Source: Cristatella mucedo
Taxonomy: Eukaryota > Bryozoa > Phylactolaemata > Cristatellidae
Assembly (NCBI GenBank): GCA_009760855.2
Contig: WPIO01000008.1
Span: forward strand, 4,000,501-4,064,500
Length of the DNA stretch: 64,000 bases
Direction of reading: 5' to 3'
How positions within the stretch are numbered: position 1 is the stretch's first letter; every line of letters begins with the position of its first letter. Shown in pieces: positions 1-13,591 of this stretch. The notes under the pieces are model-generated. The model was not told where the DNA came from. It ran no database searches and saw only the letters and a list, made by a program, of their open reading frames with translations. The translations under genes and the position numbers were made by a program.

Positions 1-479
1 AAATTGGCTTTAAACAAATTCGCGTTAGTTACAATTTGATATGTAGGAGGTAGCGGGTTAATTTCTTGCAATTGCAGCGAGTTTTACAGTCCGCATATCC
101 GCAGTCGTTCATTTGCATCTTCCTCCAGCCAAAAAGCCCGCCGATGCAGTGGCAGAATTATAAGGCTCGCTCGCGTTGCCCGGCAGCAGGTGCATTAACT
201 AGGATTAATAGAAAACTTGTTAGATTTGAAACATCCGTTGCACCACCATTGCTGCTGGAAGACGACGCAATAAATCGACATGCGTTGTTCGAAAAGGGCC
301 AGGTGAACGTATCCTCAGTATCATTATACCGACGGCTGATACGTCTGGAATAATTCCCTCATTATTTCAAATTTAAAAGCAGAACAGAGCCATCTGTAGG
401 ACGTAGATCGCCTGCATTCGATCCATAGCCGTGGTCACTGAAGTCGCGAAAAGAAAAAAGTAGGCATGTGCTCGATCTC

Positions 480-580
480 GTGGTGCCCATGCAGCATACG
501 TAAAGTGCCCAGAAAGAGATTCAAGTTCTCCGAGGACGCTACAAACATGTCGCATTATCGCATTATTATGATCCGAACGC
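480..580 (+). repeat. LINE 3' tail remnant
   Basis: Contains cgtaaagtgcccagaaagag and ttctccgaggacgctacaaa followed by an ATT-rich end, the same arrangement as the hairpin tail of the LINE copies elsewhere in the window. Diverged; no coding part is left. Confidence 0.55.
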
Positions 581-1374
581 AGACCCCCATATAGATGCAT
601 CTAGTGCACTGCAGGCATCGACGGTAATGGAAGCTGCGCATACGCATACCAACTTCAATGACAAGACTTCATTTTGATTTATATTATTTTTTCGCACGGG
701 CGCAGGAATGTCATCTAGTCTAGATAATAAATACTGACAGAGATATCTACCGTGCTACAGATTTGAGCATACATATTTTATTTTCCAACTGAAATTATAT
801 GCTAGTTCTGAATTAACGCGAAAGATTAATGAGCACGGCAACCAACACACAATAAAGGCAGCGCCACATGAGCAGTTAAAACATCGTCTACGTTGGCGTA
901 GTTTACAGTCAAAAAATCTGGCAGTTGCATAGGCGCGAAAGCAGCTGCTACAACTTTCGAAAGAGCTCGGCGAACGCTTTTCGGCAGCCAGGTTCGGGTC
1001 ACGTGCTTGCTTCTTCAAAGGTACAATCCTTCGGGCAACAACCTAAGGCAGACTAGATTCTTCTTCAGCCAGGCTGCTATATGGCCTCGCTTCTGACCTC
1101 GTAGTACGCAGGGAGCACAAAAGCCGGAACAAAACACGATCGTCCGCCATAGTGGCTACTCCCTGCGGTGTGACTGCCTTTGCGTCGCAGATGACTTTTC
1201 AGCCAGCGGCACCGTCGTCAGCGGTCAGTTAGTGTTATCTAAAAGAGGCCGCCTAGATTACGCACAGAGAGTGGAGGACCGTCGAGACAAGGAAGGACGG
1301 CGGCGTTGCCGAGAGAGCTGCCGAGGCGGCGGTCGCGGCGAGGCGACATTCGAGAAGCTCACCGCAGCACTCAC

Positions 1375-1624
1375 CGCCCGCTGTCGACTGCAGCGTCTTG
1401 ATTATGTCGCTGACTGGCTTTCGAAGCGCCAGCGATGCAGGCTGCGACCGAGTCGGTGCGCTATTCTTGCTCCCATCCAGAGACAGCTTCCGTATGCGAT
1501 TCGGTATCGTGTGCCTGCTTTCAGCGCTGCCGCTAGTGCTGCTGCTGCCGCCGCCGCCGCCGCCGCTTGGCTCCTTCTCTGCCGTCACAGTGTCTCGTTT
1601 CAGATCGACAGTCTTTCTTCGAAC
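1375..1624 (-). CDS. Large Ser-rich gene, candidate exon d
   Basis: A 250-nt open segment with acceptor gtcgcggcag preceded by a branch-point-like cctaatc, and donor GCGGGCG|gtgagt. Its incoming phase 0 fits the end of exon c. It reads VRRKTVDLKRDTVTAEKEP, then a Gly and Ser run, then RIRKLSLDGSKNSAP and LALRKPVSDIIKTLQS. The basic sites and Ser-rich style match the rest of the protein. The segment is GC-rich, so a chance ORF is possible; the alternative is a CpG-rich promoter element. Confidence 0.55.
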
Positions 1625-4600
1625 CTGCCGCGACAGTGGCTGGATTAGGCACAGAGCGAGAGGCGCGGGCAATGTTGCGTTGCAGCCTGACTAGGGCGAT
1701 GACTTTCTTCGTCCGAGGCTGCCTTATGCCTAGCCTTCTTATGATTGGCTGCCTTCGGCAAGGCGAGGATGTACCTTCATCTCGGCTCAATACTGGCGGC
1801 AATCGTGCCACAGCGAGAATGTCCCTTCCCCTCCGCCACACACGCCGAGCTTCCCTCTCGGTACGCTGTGAGAGGAGTGGCGGGGAGCGACCGCGTTTTT
1901 TTGGGCACATCCGTCGCGTTAAATAAGCCTCGGCCGATTTAACCGCCTCGTGTATATTTCGGCAGAAGAGCCTTTACGGCTACCGCCACCGCTTGCAGCG
2001 GGATATAAAGATATAAAGGATTGACCTCCCTCTAGCAAGACTCGAACCCACAACCTGAGTTATGAAGAGCGAGTCACCTACCTCCTGGGCTGAGACCCAG
2101 GGGCAACAAATATTAGCTGATACAGCTCCGACGTTCAGCCCGACCATTAGTAGGTTCTAGTAGGCGAGGACTGTCATCGTCAGAGGCCGCCTAAGTCTAA
2201 GAGGGAGCTTCTCATCCCAAAGTGGGGGTGCACCGCCTTCTATTACGGACTGGCGATCGACCGACAAAGGTCGAGGTTAAGCTCAGGTTCTTTAGTAGGT
2301 TCTATCCTCTCAGCGAGTTTCCGGCTACGCTCACGCTCGCTACAGAAGCACAAGGTGAAGCTGTGCGGCAGGCTTCGGCTCCTGAGGTGCAAGGCCTGAC
2401 TTCTCCACACAGTCCAGACAGGATCAGGCAAGACCAGACAGGATCAGACGCACTCAACGTACTCGGTTGTCGGTCGGTGCCCAATACCGTGCGAAAAATG
2501 TTGCTGCCAGCAGAATCTGGACCACGAACTTCAGGACGACAACGATCTTTGGAATAAGACTAGTTGCTTCAACAGCCCACGTGACAGGTCCTCGAAGGTC
2601 CCAGTATGTTACTTCTAATGCAAGCCGATCTCAATTAGCGCTTACCGGGGGAACATATTTCTATTGGCCGCTGTCTCCTATAAAGCTGGGACCCAGCCTT
2701 CTCGGCCTCACGTGCAGTGTCAGTACCGCAATGCAATTCTTACAGCTGAATCGCAGCAGAATGACGAACTTCAGGAGTATCAGGTACTTCCCAGCTACAC
2801 CTCTGCCATATTGGGGGTAGCTTATCTTCCCCGACAGTCTTGACATAGCATTAAAAGTAGCTTTGAATATAAGTTTTTTTCTAGGTGAGGTGAAGGACTA
2901 AGAAGAATTATTTAAACCAAGCAAATTATACGAACAGAAACAGACGCGCTGCTCAATAAGCGAGAGAAAGCAGCGAGGAGCCGCCAGAGACGAAGCTTGT
3001 TGTTTAGCGACCGCCCCAGATCTGGGGGGGGGGGGCAGAAAGACGGCAAAGTTATGAACTGCGTTTTGCACACAGCCGTATGGCAATGCCCAACTGCCGA
3101 CATTTTTCTCGTCCATTCACCATCGTCGACCATCTACAATTACTATACGGAATGACCGCTACATGTACGACCTATAGAGTAGGACACTAGCTGCTATACT
3201 AGACTTCGCTATGAGAAAAGATTTTTCCCCGGCTGAAGCACCCTCGCAAGAGATCTATTTCTTTAGCACGAGAATGGCTCAATTGATTCCATCAGCCTTA
3301 ATCAGCTTAAAACTGCCGCATCTACGAGCTCACATCGTCGATCACGTGGTCCGGGGCTGCTTCGTGGCTTCTTCCTCCTCCCACACAGGTCAAAGTTGCT
3401 CGCAAGGGTCACCAGAGGTCGGCCTCGAATAGCGGCCTCAACGAGCTTACCATCTATCCGCCCCGCCGCCAAGGGTAAGGCCAAGGACAACAGCTTGCCC
3501 CTGGTTGCCAAGGAAACATGAACGAGCTGGGAGTAGAGCAGCTTCTGCGGCCCGCGGGATCGCGCCGTGTCGTCAACTGCTGTTAGATAAGAGGATTAGT
3601 GAGAGCTCAGCTACGCGATTAGTGAAAATCAGGCGATAGAGTTCGCAAAGTCTTCGGGAGTCACTCGAAGACCTGCAGTCGTTTTGCCTTTCGGTAAGAT
3701 TATCAAAAGAGAGAGGAGGGACAAATTGGAACATTCAGATAAAGCTGTGTAATCCTCACAAGAAGCAGCTGCTACAGCTGAGCACGGTCTGTCGTTTGGT
3801 GTGGCTTGCTCGTGAATTACGGCTGGCTATCGACAATCGGTGGATCTATGGAAGGATGCAATATGTGCCGCGGAATTTGTACAAACTCCAGGCGGCTATC
3901 AACCGCATGGTCTTAGCTTGGGTAATGAGGTGGTTGCATATCATAACCCGGGTGGTGGGTTCACATCCCGAAGCTGGAAATTCGCTGTCGCCCCTCTGCA
4001 AGCAGGGCGACAGCCGATGAGACTCATGTCCCGCTATAGCAATGCGACCTTTGAATCGGCCACTCTTTTAATTGTGTCTGGAGAAGCTCGCAATGGCGAC
4101 AAGATGTTCAAATTAGCCCGGCAAGGTGCTCAGGAGATCGACTGCCTTTGCGGCATCGGAGTGCTTAAATATGGACGGCAGAAATAGTGAAACTCTCGCC
4201 CGAATTGTGTCTAAAAAGAACAGTAGCCTGGTTACAGTGATGTTCCACATCTCCAGCAATTGCAGGTTAACCTTGATTGCTTTACAGAGGGAGTTTTTAT
4301 CACATATGTTCGTGGGGGATTTTAATCGCGCCTTTGAAAGACGCGTGCTGCCTTGTTTTGGGATACGATCGTCTATGGCTGACGATATAGCAATCCTTCT
4401 TATATGGCATTTGAGCGTGACTGGAGCACCAGTAATTCGTTCAGGGCAAGTCCATGCCATGTCATGCTGCTACCTCTGCCGTACTCCATAGCGCCACAGA
4501 TCTAAGCAGGCGTTCAGCTAGAGGTTATATACTGTGTTATATATATTGTTATATATACAATATATACTGTGAATCCAGAGGCAAAGCGGTTTTCGGTTAG

Positions 4601-7600
4601 CATATGTAAGCCAGCACACTTTACCTCACACAACAAAGAGAAAGCGAGAAGCATAGCTGGGTAAGGATGACAGTCGAGAAAGTGAGTATCCCACTGCATC
4701 ATTTTATCTACATTCTGTAAGGGTTGAAGCAGCGATGCAAAACGGGTGGGCAGAATGTGTCAAAGACGGCAGCAGGAGATCCAATTTCGCGACAGCTTCG
4801 GAAGCTCACGCCACACTCTAAGCCATTCAGAGCAAAAGGTTGGATCTCAACACTCCCGAATGAACTCGTGAAAGAATGGAGCAGTTAATTCAGCACATAT
4901 TTTCGTGATCGGGTCTTCAGCTCAAACGCAGCGAAAGTCGGGAGCTTGATTCCGGCTTCCATTGTCACCTGCAGTGACTTGGCATCAGTCGAATCTCAGC
5001 TAAAGATGCATCGATTCCACGAAACTTTCCAGCGACTTTCCGACGAGCTTGTCTTTTTTCCTGTGCATTTCGACAGCAGCCTATCTGTGCATGATTAAGA
5101 GTACATGCATCTACCTAGGGGTTCTACTACCCGGTAGCCCCGGACCTTATCTTCTTAAGAGCACCTGTACCATTGCCTCTTTGTCTAGGCACGATACCTT
5201 GGTTGTCATTAACTCTTGATTATTTCTTGCCTAGCAACGAGTTGTAAAGCTCCTTGACAGAGATGAGGTTAACTTAAGTTCCAATACAACAGGCTTATTA
5301 TGAGTATTATCATTAATTTTTCTGAGAGCACCTGAGGGTATGAGGAGGCTGATACTTGTTCAGCAGCTCAGCTTGGCATGAAAGAGCCAAGCGACGGCGG
5401 GGGGGGGGGGGGGGGGGGGGGGGCCTTGTGGGTCAGAATAAGGGAGTCAGGGGTCAGAGCGAGGAGCGCCCACCCCCTACATATCGCCTGCTCCATCGTC
5501 TGTCCAAAGTTTAACGACTACAGTGGCTTCTGCTGCCACTGACACAGCCAGGAATTCGTTTATGGTGGCTGAGATGTTAAGGTGCTGGACCTTGACCTTG
5601 CACGAGCCTGTCAGTCACAGCGGCAGAACGGAGTACTCCTGGCCAGTGCTCGTTGTTCAGCTAAAGGAATCGTCAGCCCGGCACGCTCAGCCGTCGTTCG
5701 TGAACGCTGCGCCGTCAGACGGCATTTTCGTCGGTGGTGTTGGTGGTCAGCCGGGGCGGGCCGGGCCGGGCACACTCTGGAGAGCAATGAGGTGAATGTG
5801 AACACTCGGCTCTACCACAATGGCCGGCGGGGAAACTCGGGGATCGGCGCTCACCGGCCTGACCGGCCAGCGACAATAGAAGCCCATCCAGGCATCAATC
5901 AGAGCAGCCATGCTTTTGGCAGATGCCGTTCTGCGCGGTTAGCCCGCACACGCCTGGCTCGCTGGCAAGCGCTGGAGCAGGAGACAGACAGTGATTGAGC
6001 AGTGTGGCTAGCGGTGCCTGCATACCTGTTCAATGCCTTTAACGGGTGTGCCTCCTCCCACTCGCCTCCGCCCACTCGCCTCCGCCCACTCGCCTCCGCC
6101 CACTCGCCTCCGCCCACTCGCCTCCGCCCACTCGCCTCCGCCCACTCGCCTCCGCCCACTCGCCTCCGCCCACTCGCCTCCGCCCACTCGCCTCCGCCCA
6201 CTCGCCTCCGCCCACTCGCCTCCGCCCACTCGCCTCCGCCCACTCGCCTCCGCCCAGTTGGCTCCACCCACTTGCCTACTCCTTGCCTGGTTGCTCAACC
6301 TCTGCTAGCCTCGCTTCCGCTTGCACTGCACGCGAAAATGCTCGTGTAGCTAATGACGGTGCACGCCAAAGGCGTTCGAGCCAAAGTCTTCATAAGCACC
6401 GAGACAGGCGGCAGCGACCCGAATCATCGCCTTCTATGGCTCGCGTGGGTTAGTGGGATGTCGCAGCTGCAGTTATGGGCAATCTTTACCTTCATCGAGT
6501 TGATCACATCGAGCCGCTCTTTTTCGACACCCTGGAGCTTGGGCTCCACTGCATCGCTGCGCCTGTTGGTCGGCGATGCAGCACCGGGCTGCGACCAAAG
6601 CTGCTGCTGCTGCTGAGCGCTTTCGTCGAACGCCCCTTCATCGCCGGCTGCACTGACATCCCCATCGCAGTGGTAGGATGGCGCCACCGACCACGACGAT
6701 GCCTTCCTCACTCGTCCGACTTGATCTGCCCGCAGCGGCGACGGGGCAGCAACTTGCTGCTGCTGCTGCTGAGGCTCTGACAGCTGACAGATGGTCGCAG
6801 CCGGCACTCCTGCGGCAGCCACTTGGCCACTGCTGCCTTGCATCTGCTTGCCGCCATCGGCTGACAGGCCATCGTGGCCATTGTGAGCGAGCGACTCTGC
6901 TACCACGTCGGTGCCATCGGGATTGGCCAAGCTGCTGCTGCTGGTCCTCCTGCCGCTGCTTCCATCTGATATCAATGGCTGGCTGGACTGCACCGGAGCC
7001 AAAGAAGCTGTGCCGGTCGTTCGAGAGTCGTTTTCCTCGAGGGCTTCGGGTAGGCAGCCACGGCTGGCGGAGAAGAGCACATCCACAGCCTCGCAGCCGC
7101 TGGAGGACTGCTCCCGAGGCTCGGCCGCTTGGCTGATGCCGTAGGCAGTGGACTTGTCGCTGCCGACCAGCAAACGAGCGTGGTGCTCGGTGCCGTCAGA
7201 GTCGTGCTGCCTCGGCTCGTCGGACACCGCTGGCGACATCGGTGCAGAGTCAGCACTCCCGGCTTCCTCAGAAGAGGAAGCGGCGGCAACGAGCTGCACA
7301 GGGCCGTTGACCAGCTGTATGCTGCTGCCACCACTGCGGCTGTCAGCATCGCTGCTTCCGCTCGCCAAGCCGGCCGCTACCTCGGCCGACTCGTCGATCT
7401 TAGCCGGCACATTCTGGAAGCCGCCGGGACTCAGTGGAGAGGTTGGCGCAAACAGCTTGCCCAGCGGCTTGAATGCAGGCAGAGAGCTGCTCCTCGTGAA
7501 AGGCTGCGCTCCCAGGCGAAGCCTCGATGTCTGCGTCAGCAATGTCATTGCCGTCGGAGGCAGGGCCGACGGCAGCTGCAGTGACAGCAGTGCTGGGCGA

Positions 7601-8781
7601 GCCGCTGCCGGCGCTGCAGCCGTTGCCACCGTCGTCGTCATCACCGCAGCTCCATCGGCGACAACAGAAGGCGGGACAGCAGACGACGGGCTGATGATGA
7701 TGCGTGCCATCGAATCCGATGCCGGCGAACCGGTCTGTAGCTGATGGTCCCTAACGCCATTGTCCTTGGCGCCACCTGTCATCTGCCAGCTTGAGCCGGC
7801 TGAGTTGGAGGCCTCCAACGAAGTGAGATCAGCTGGCGGTGATGTGGCTGCCGCCGCCGTCGAGGCAGCGTCGTCGTGGCTGGGTGCGGCTGCTGAGCCC
7901 TCTCTTCTGGGCCACTGCCTGAGCACTGCGGTGGGCGCCGACGCCGACAGGCTGCAGGCGCTGCTACCGCTGCCCGGCTGAGTGGAAGCAGCTTCTCGAG
8001 CCGACGTCTGAGGCAGTGCTTGCGGCTGCTCTGCTGTCGGTGAAGAGCCCGACGAGGCAGGTCGAAACGTGGCACCACCGGTCTGCACCACCGTGGCCCT
8101 ACGGATGCGCAGCACCGGCGCCACTGGCTTCGGCGTGGCTGCCGCTACCGCTACAGAAACCCCATTATTACCTGGTTCGGACGCGGTGGCCGTCTCAAGT
8201 TCCGGCAACTTCACAGCATCGACGCTCAGCTGAGACAGGACCGGTGGTGGCAGCACTTGCTGCCCTAAGGATTGCTGTGCCGCTGGGATGGCAGCGCTGG
8301 TTACGGCATCAGCTGCAGCAGCAGTTGCTGAGGCAGTGGCAACAGAGGCAACACTGGCGGCTGAAGCAGCTGAAGCCTCCCAGGTGCCAGCTGCATCGTC
8401 CCCACCTCTGTTTACCATCTGCTCTCTTGGCATCTCTTGGGGCAGCTTCTCGCTAGCATCAGCCGTTGCCCCGGCCGCTGCCAAGCCCAACTGCTGCTGC
8501 TGCTCGCAGTTCTGCAGGCCACCGTCGGTCGAGCTGCCATTATTTGGGCAAAGATCGCCATCTGCCGGACTCGCCGCCATGCGGCCGACATTGTTCGCTG
8601 CCCCGCTGCTCACAGGCTGCTGCTCCTCAGCCAATCCTTGATCGTCGTCACAGTCAGCATCTTTAGCTGCCGTCACAAGCAGCTGGCTGATGTGCTCATC
8701 AATCGGCATCGTCAGAGCTGCAGTGTCGGGAACAATTGGTGACATCGAGTGTCTCTCTAGTGCTGGTCCATGCGAAGGCAC

Positions 8782-8812
<31 letters not shown>

Positions 8813-11800
8813 TCCTCCTCCTCACTGGCAGTGGGGCTGGCGAGGTCCAGCTCAGTGGCAGCAAGATTTTGCTCAGCTAGCAGCAGCAGTGAGGCCGTCG
8901 AATGAGCATCGGCACTCACGGCCTGCTTGCTGATCGACGTCCCATCATTGCCATCATGCTCGCCATCGTGCGAGCCGCTCACGACCATGCCAGCTCGCTC
9001 GGCTTTGCCGCCATGATGCTGGCATGCCGAGTCGGCATCAAGGGCCGGGTTGCAAGCCTGGGTCCAAGCAGCTCCTGCTGCCGGTTGATCAAAGAGCTCC
9101 GTCGGCTCCATCGTCGGCTCCTTCTCCTCCGACGGCTCGGCCACAGAAGCTGAGAGGCACTGAGCAAGAGGCTCGCTCATCATATCTGATGCGTAGAACG
9201 ACGATGGCGAGCTGGCTGGTGGCAGTTCGTCCGTCTGGACACTGCTTGCTGCAATTGAGCCGGCCACGCCGGCGCCCTTGCACGGGTCATCGACGTTGAG
9301 TTGCTGATCGTCTGCATTAACGGTGCCAGGAACGGCTTCGCCTTGGGGCTCCATGGACACGCTATCGTCACCAGGCGCCAGGGCAATCTTGTTGCTGTTA
9401 ATGTCTTCGGTCACCAGGTCATCGAAGCTTTTCGCCAGACCGTCCAAGGTGGCATCTGTTGCATTGCCAGCATTGATTCTCTCATCATTTGCAGCTGCTA
9501 TCAAAGGTTCACTGGCCACAGCACCAACAGCAACCACCGGCTGGGGAATCGACTCAACTTCCATATTTTGGGGATGTTCACATGAGGCCTACAAATGACA
9601 ACAAAAAAGGCTCTTGGTCAAGCAGTGCATTGACATCAAGGTTTCGTCACTCACTTTTAGGTCCTTTCATTCTCTTGTTTCAACCAAAAACACAGCTCTT
9701 ACCGGCGGCATTTAATGAGTCCCTGTGATGGTCCTTATTTTCGTTAGGAATTCGAGTAGTACCTTCAGATGACTGAATCTAAGCATGGCACGGGGCTGGA
9801 ATGAAGAGGACCCTAAGACGAAGTCAAACGTCGTGGCGTCCAGCTGTCGGCCAGATTACTTTAGCCATTTTCGTAAGCATGCCCAACAGGTCGCTTTCCG
9901 AGTCACCTTTGGACCAGCTTTAAGCGGGGGAGACCAAAGACGGTGGCAGGGGGAGAAGGGAGAGGCAGAGTTAATAATAATAATAATGCACTTGATAAAG
10001 TGCCCTCTGAGAACTCAATCTCTTTCTAGGCACTTTACATTTGCTGCAAAGGACATGCAATTGAATGGTCTGTAAAATCATGCTTGAAAAACAAGCACAA
10101 TGAATAATATGGTTAGGGGTGACATGCACTGGGTCAGCATGCAAATGTGGTTAGTGGCAGCATGCACAGTGTCAGCACGCTTAAGCACATCAAGGACGAA
10201 TCACAGGGACCCACTAAATGCTGCCCTAAATAGGTGTTTTAAAGTTCTTTTTAAATGTGGTCAGGTCAGGGGATATTCTGACGCAAGTCGGGAGAGAGTT
10301 CCAGGCTTTTGGAGCATACGAACTAAATGCACGGTCTCCAAAGGATTTAAGGTTTGTACGAGGTATTTGTAGACTGCTGGATTCCGAAAAGCGAATGGTA
10401 CTATGCTTGGCCTGATGGGGTAGTATATCTGAGAGATAGGCTGGAGCCATAGAATGAAGGGACCTAACGTGAGCGATAAAACCTTGAAGTCAATCCGTTG
10501 CTTGACTGGTAGCCAGTGCAGGTCGGCGAGAAGTGGAGTAATGTGGCAACTGTGATGCTCACGACAGACAAGCCTAGCTGCAGAGTTTTGCACCAGCTGC
10601 AATCGCCTGATCGCACATGCTGGTAGGCCAGTAAGCAGTGAGTTGCAAAAGTTGAGACGGGATGTCACGAATGCATGGACCAACTAAGATGTGGTATCTT
10701 TATCTAAACAAGCCCGAATTTTAGCAATGTTATGAAGCTGAAAATAAGCAGATTTGACTGTGGAGCTGATATGGTCGTCTAACGAGACGTCGCTTTGGAA
10801 TATGACACCAAGATTTCGAGCTGATTCAACTGGAGATATGCTGGCAGAGCCAATTTTGAGAGTCAGCCTTTCCAATCTCTGAATCACACTGGGTTTGCCC
10901 ATAACTAGTGAGTTAGTTTTATCATCGTTTAGTTTTAGAAAATTTGCTGCCATCCATGTTCCATTTGCTGCCATCCATATTAAGTTGACTTTCTGGTGCC
11001 CTTCAGCTTCCAGGGCTTTAGCTGCACTCGGTAATTTCGTCAGCAATGCAACTCGACAGTGGCTCGCATTGTCTGCTCGGTCGCCATTCCAGCCCAAAAT
11101 GGGAACGCTGTGACGTTGACTGGGCGACCGCTGAAGATGCAATCACAAATAGCGGCCGACGAGATTCGCTTGAGCTATGCTTAATATTACGAGACTCCTG
11201 AATACACATGGTAGGCTTGAAAGTGCGCTGATGCTAGCTGAACTACCACCACATTTCATTCTTTTCTTAATAGTGTATTTCGGCTTGCCTCAAGCTCTCT
11301 CGTATTTGCTACCCTCAAAAACTCCTTCCGCCGTGTCCAAACCAAGAAGGTTAAAAGCCCTCAAGGCGTGGAAAATGTATGCCATTTGTATAGAGCGGAA
11401 GTGATCTCATTTTGATTTGACAGAGGCCATTCGCAATTTCAAAAGAGGAGCAATATCGTAGAGGATGACGAGTCTGTCGAAGCTTCACTTGTTCAGCCAA
11501 GTGACAGCTGCCGACTCGAGGGATATACACTTGTCGAAGGGGTGTAAACATGGGCTATTATTATTAATAATAAAGAGGCCGATCATCATTGGCAGAGGAT
11601 CGCTCCAAAGCAGAAATCAGTCGTCGGCATGTCTTTCGGCAGTTAGCAGTTGCGTGAGCCAAGAATTACACAATGCCGGGTCACTATAAATCCGCCAAGG
11701 GCGGAGCCTCAAGTTTCTGTATCGTTCTTTGTCCAGGTACACCTGCATGGAAACTTCTTTAGCCGCATATTCCGAATGCTCGTCTACTAAATAACAGACC

Positions 11801-13523
11801 AGGTGAGCAAGGACCGCCTGGGATAGTGCTGCACTGTCAGGAATCGTGTTTCCGGGGACTTGGACAATGGCTAAGCCTTTAACTTGGAATGAAATCGCTA
11901 TGCTGCTGATTATTATGCTTATTTTCTTGTCAGTAGAGAGGGGAGGAGAGAGAAAGAGAAGAAGAGAGAGAGAGAGGGGGGAAGAGAGAGAAAGAGAAGA
12001 AGAGAGGAGAGGGGAGGAGGAGAGAAAGGAGTAGAGAGAGGTGGGCGGAGGGAGTCACCAATCGATCGAGCCACCATCGTTGGGCGAGGGAGACACCATC
12101 GCCGCATGGAGGAAGACGCCATCGCCGAAATAAGCGTGAATACGAAGCACCAAACCACAGAGGGGCATGACGGAAAACCGCTGCGGCTTACTCTTAACAC
12201 TAACGAAAAAAGCACACACTTAATTATTTGCTGCTAGTGTTCTAAATCATGCATGGTGTGCATGGCCATATCCAGTTCTGAAATAGCTTGCTGACCACTT
12301 TTCCATTTGCTCAAACAAAGAGGCTGGATTTCTGACATTGACATTACGACATTCGTTTTGACCATTTATGAACTTCCAGCTCACATTGTTTTCGAACGGG
12401 AGAGTCATTACTACTGACTCTGGTCACGGTCAAGAGTTTGTGACAGCTGCTGCTGTGTACATTGCAAAGTGTAAATATCTCTACAGATAGGCAACCTGAT
12501 TTACAAAGCCCTGCTACAGGCGCATACGATACAAAATGGGACAGGATAGGAGAAGCACTGGGCAGGCCTTTGTACAAGTTGGGATTCAGGCGTTAGTTCA
12601 CTGAATTCAAGGTCGGCCTCTCGGGAAAGCCCAACACTACCGCCTAAGCCTATAGGATAGATCCTCCGGCGACGGCATTGGCACATCCACGCGACTAATG
12701 CACTGCTGAGCTAGATCGAAAACTGGTAGACGTTCAAAAATTGAGGAAAACCTGCTCTCGTGGCGCCCACGGGCTCGAAGTTGCCTGCGATAAGTCAACT
12801 CCTAAAACTTGGCTGCCATTTAATAACACCGACATTCTGACTAGCTCGAATCCACCGCCCCGCCATCCAAACCAACATAGCTGTTCATTCAGTACTCGTA
12901 GCCGCGAGGCATTCCTCATGCTTACTTACTTTGCCCTGCCGCTCCACACGACCTTCCGGTCTGCCCAAGGTCTACTGCTACTGCGAGTTCCTTCGGTCGG
13001 GGCGTGACAGCACCGTTTTGCCAGCGTACTGTCGTCAGTCTCCTTCCGCTTGTTTTCATCGAGCTCGACCCTGGCTGCTACGCTTAGGGTCTGCCATCTG
13101 GTTCAAACTTACCACGGCTAGCCTTCCGCGTGAGGATTGCAGCCATCATGCAGCTCCATTGTCTGCGACTACCCTTCGACAGTTGGTGCTGCATTCATGC
13201 AAGAGCGTCATTGGACGGGCCACTGCTTTCTTTCACTCTAGCCATTGTTCGGTCGGCTTTACCATAAATACGCCTAATTCTCGCAGGTCTTTCTGTATGA
13301 CCAGCTTGGATAGCAAAGACCGTCTGCAGCTACCTACCATTCGACGAAGCCGTCCCGAGTGCCAAAGCGATGGTACTCGGGACGGCTCTTTCTTCGAGAG
13401 GGAAAGTGGTGTACATGTTACAGGGCGAGCCGGCATGCTGGAGTGTAAAGATTGAACCAGCCATTCTCGAGAGTAAATTCTCGAAACCAAATGATTCCAA
13501 ATTCCCGAATCCGCGTCCAAAGT

Positions 13524-13591
<68 letters not shown>

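Noticed and set aside
4113-4491. Opposed frames of 115 and 121 codons
   Set aside because: Both strands are open over the same DNA without codon bias, splice sites or recognisable motifs.
5899-6453. Long overlapping frames on both strands with SAHSPPPTRLRPLA or EWAEASGRRRVGG repeats
   Set aside because: They are readings of the 14-bp minisatellite; the same repeat is open in several frames at once.
6475-9728. Many + strand frames of 60-198 codons opposite exon c
   Set aside because: They are antisense shadows of the CAG/GCN-rich - strand exon and have no splice or start context.
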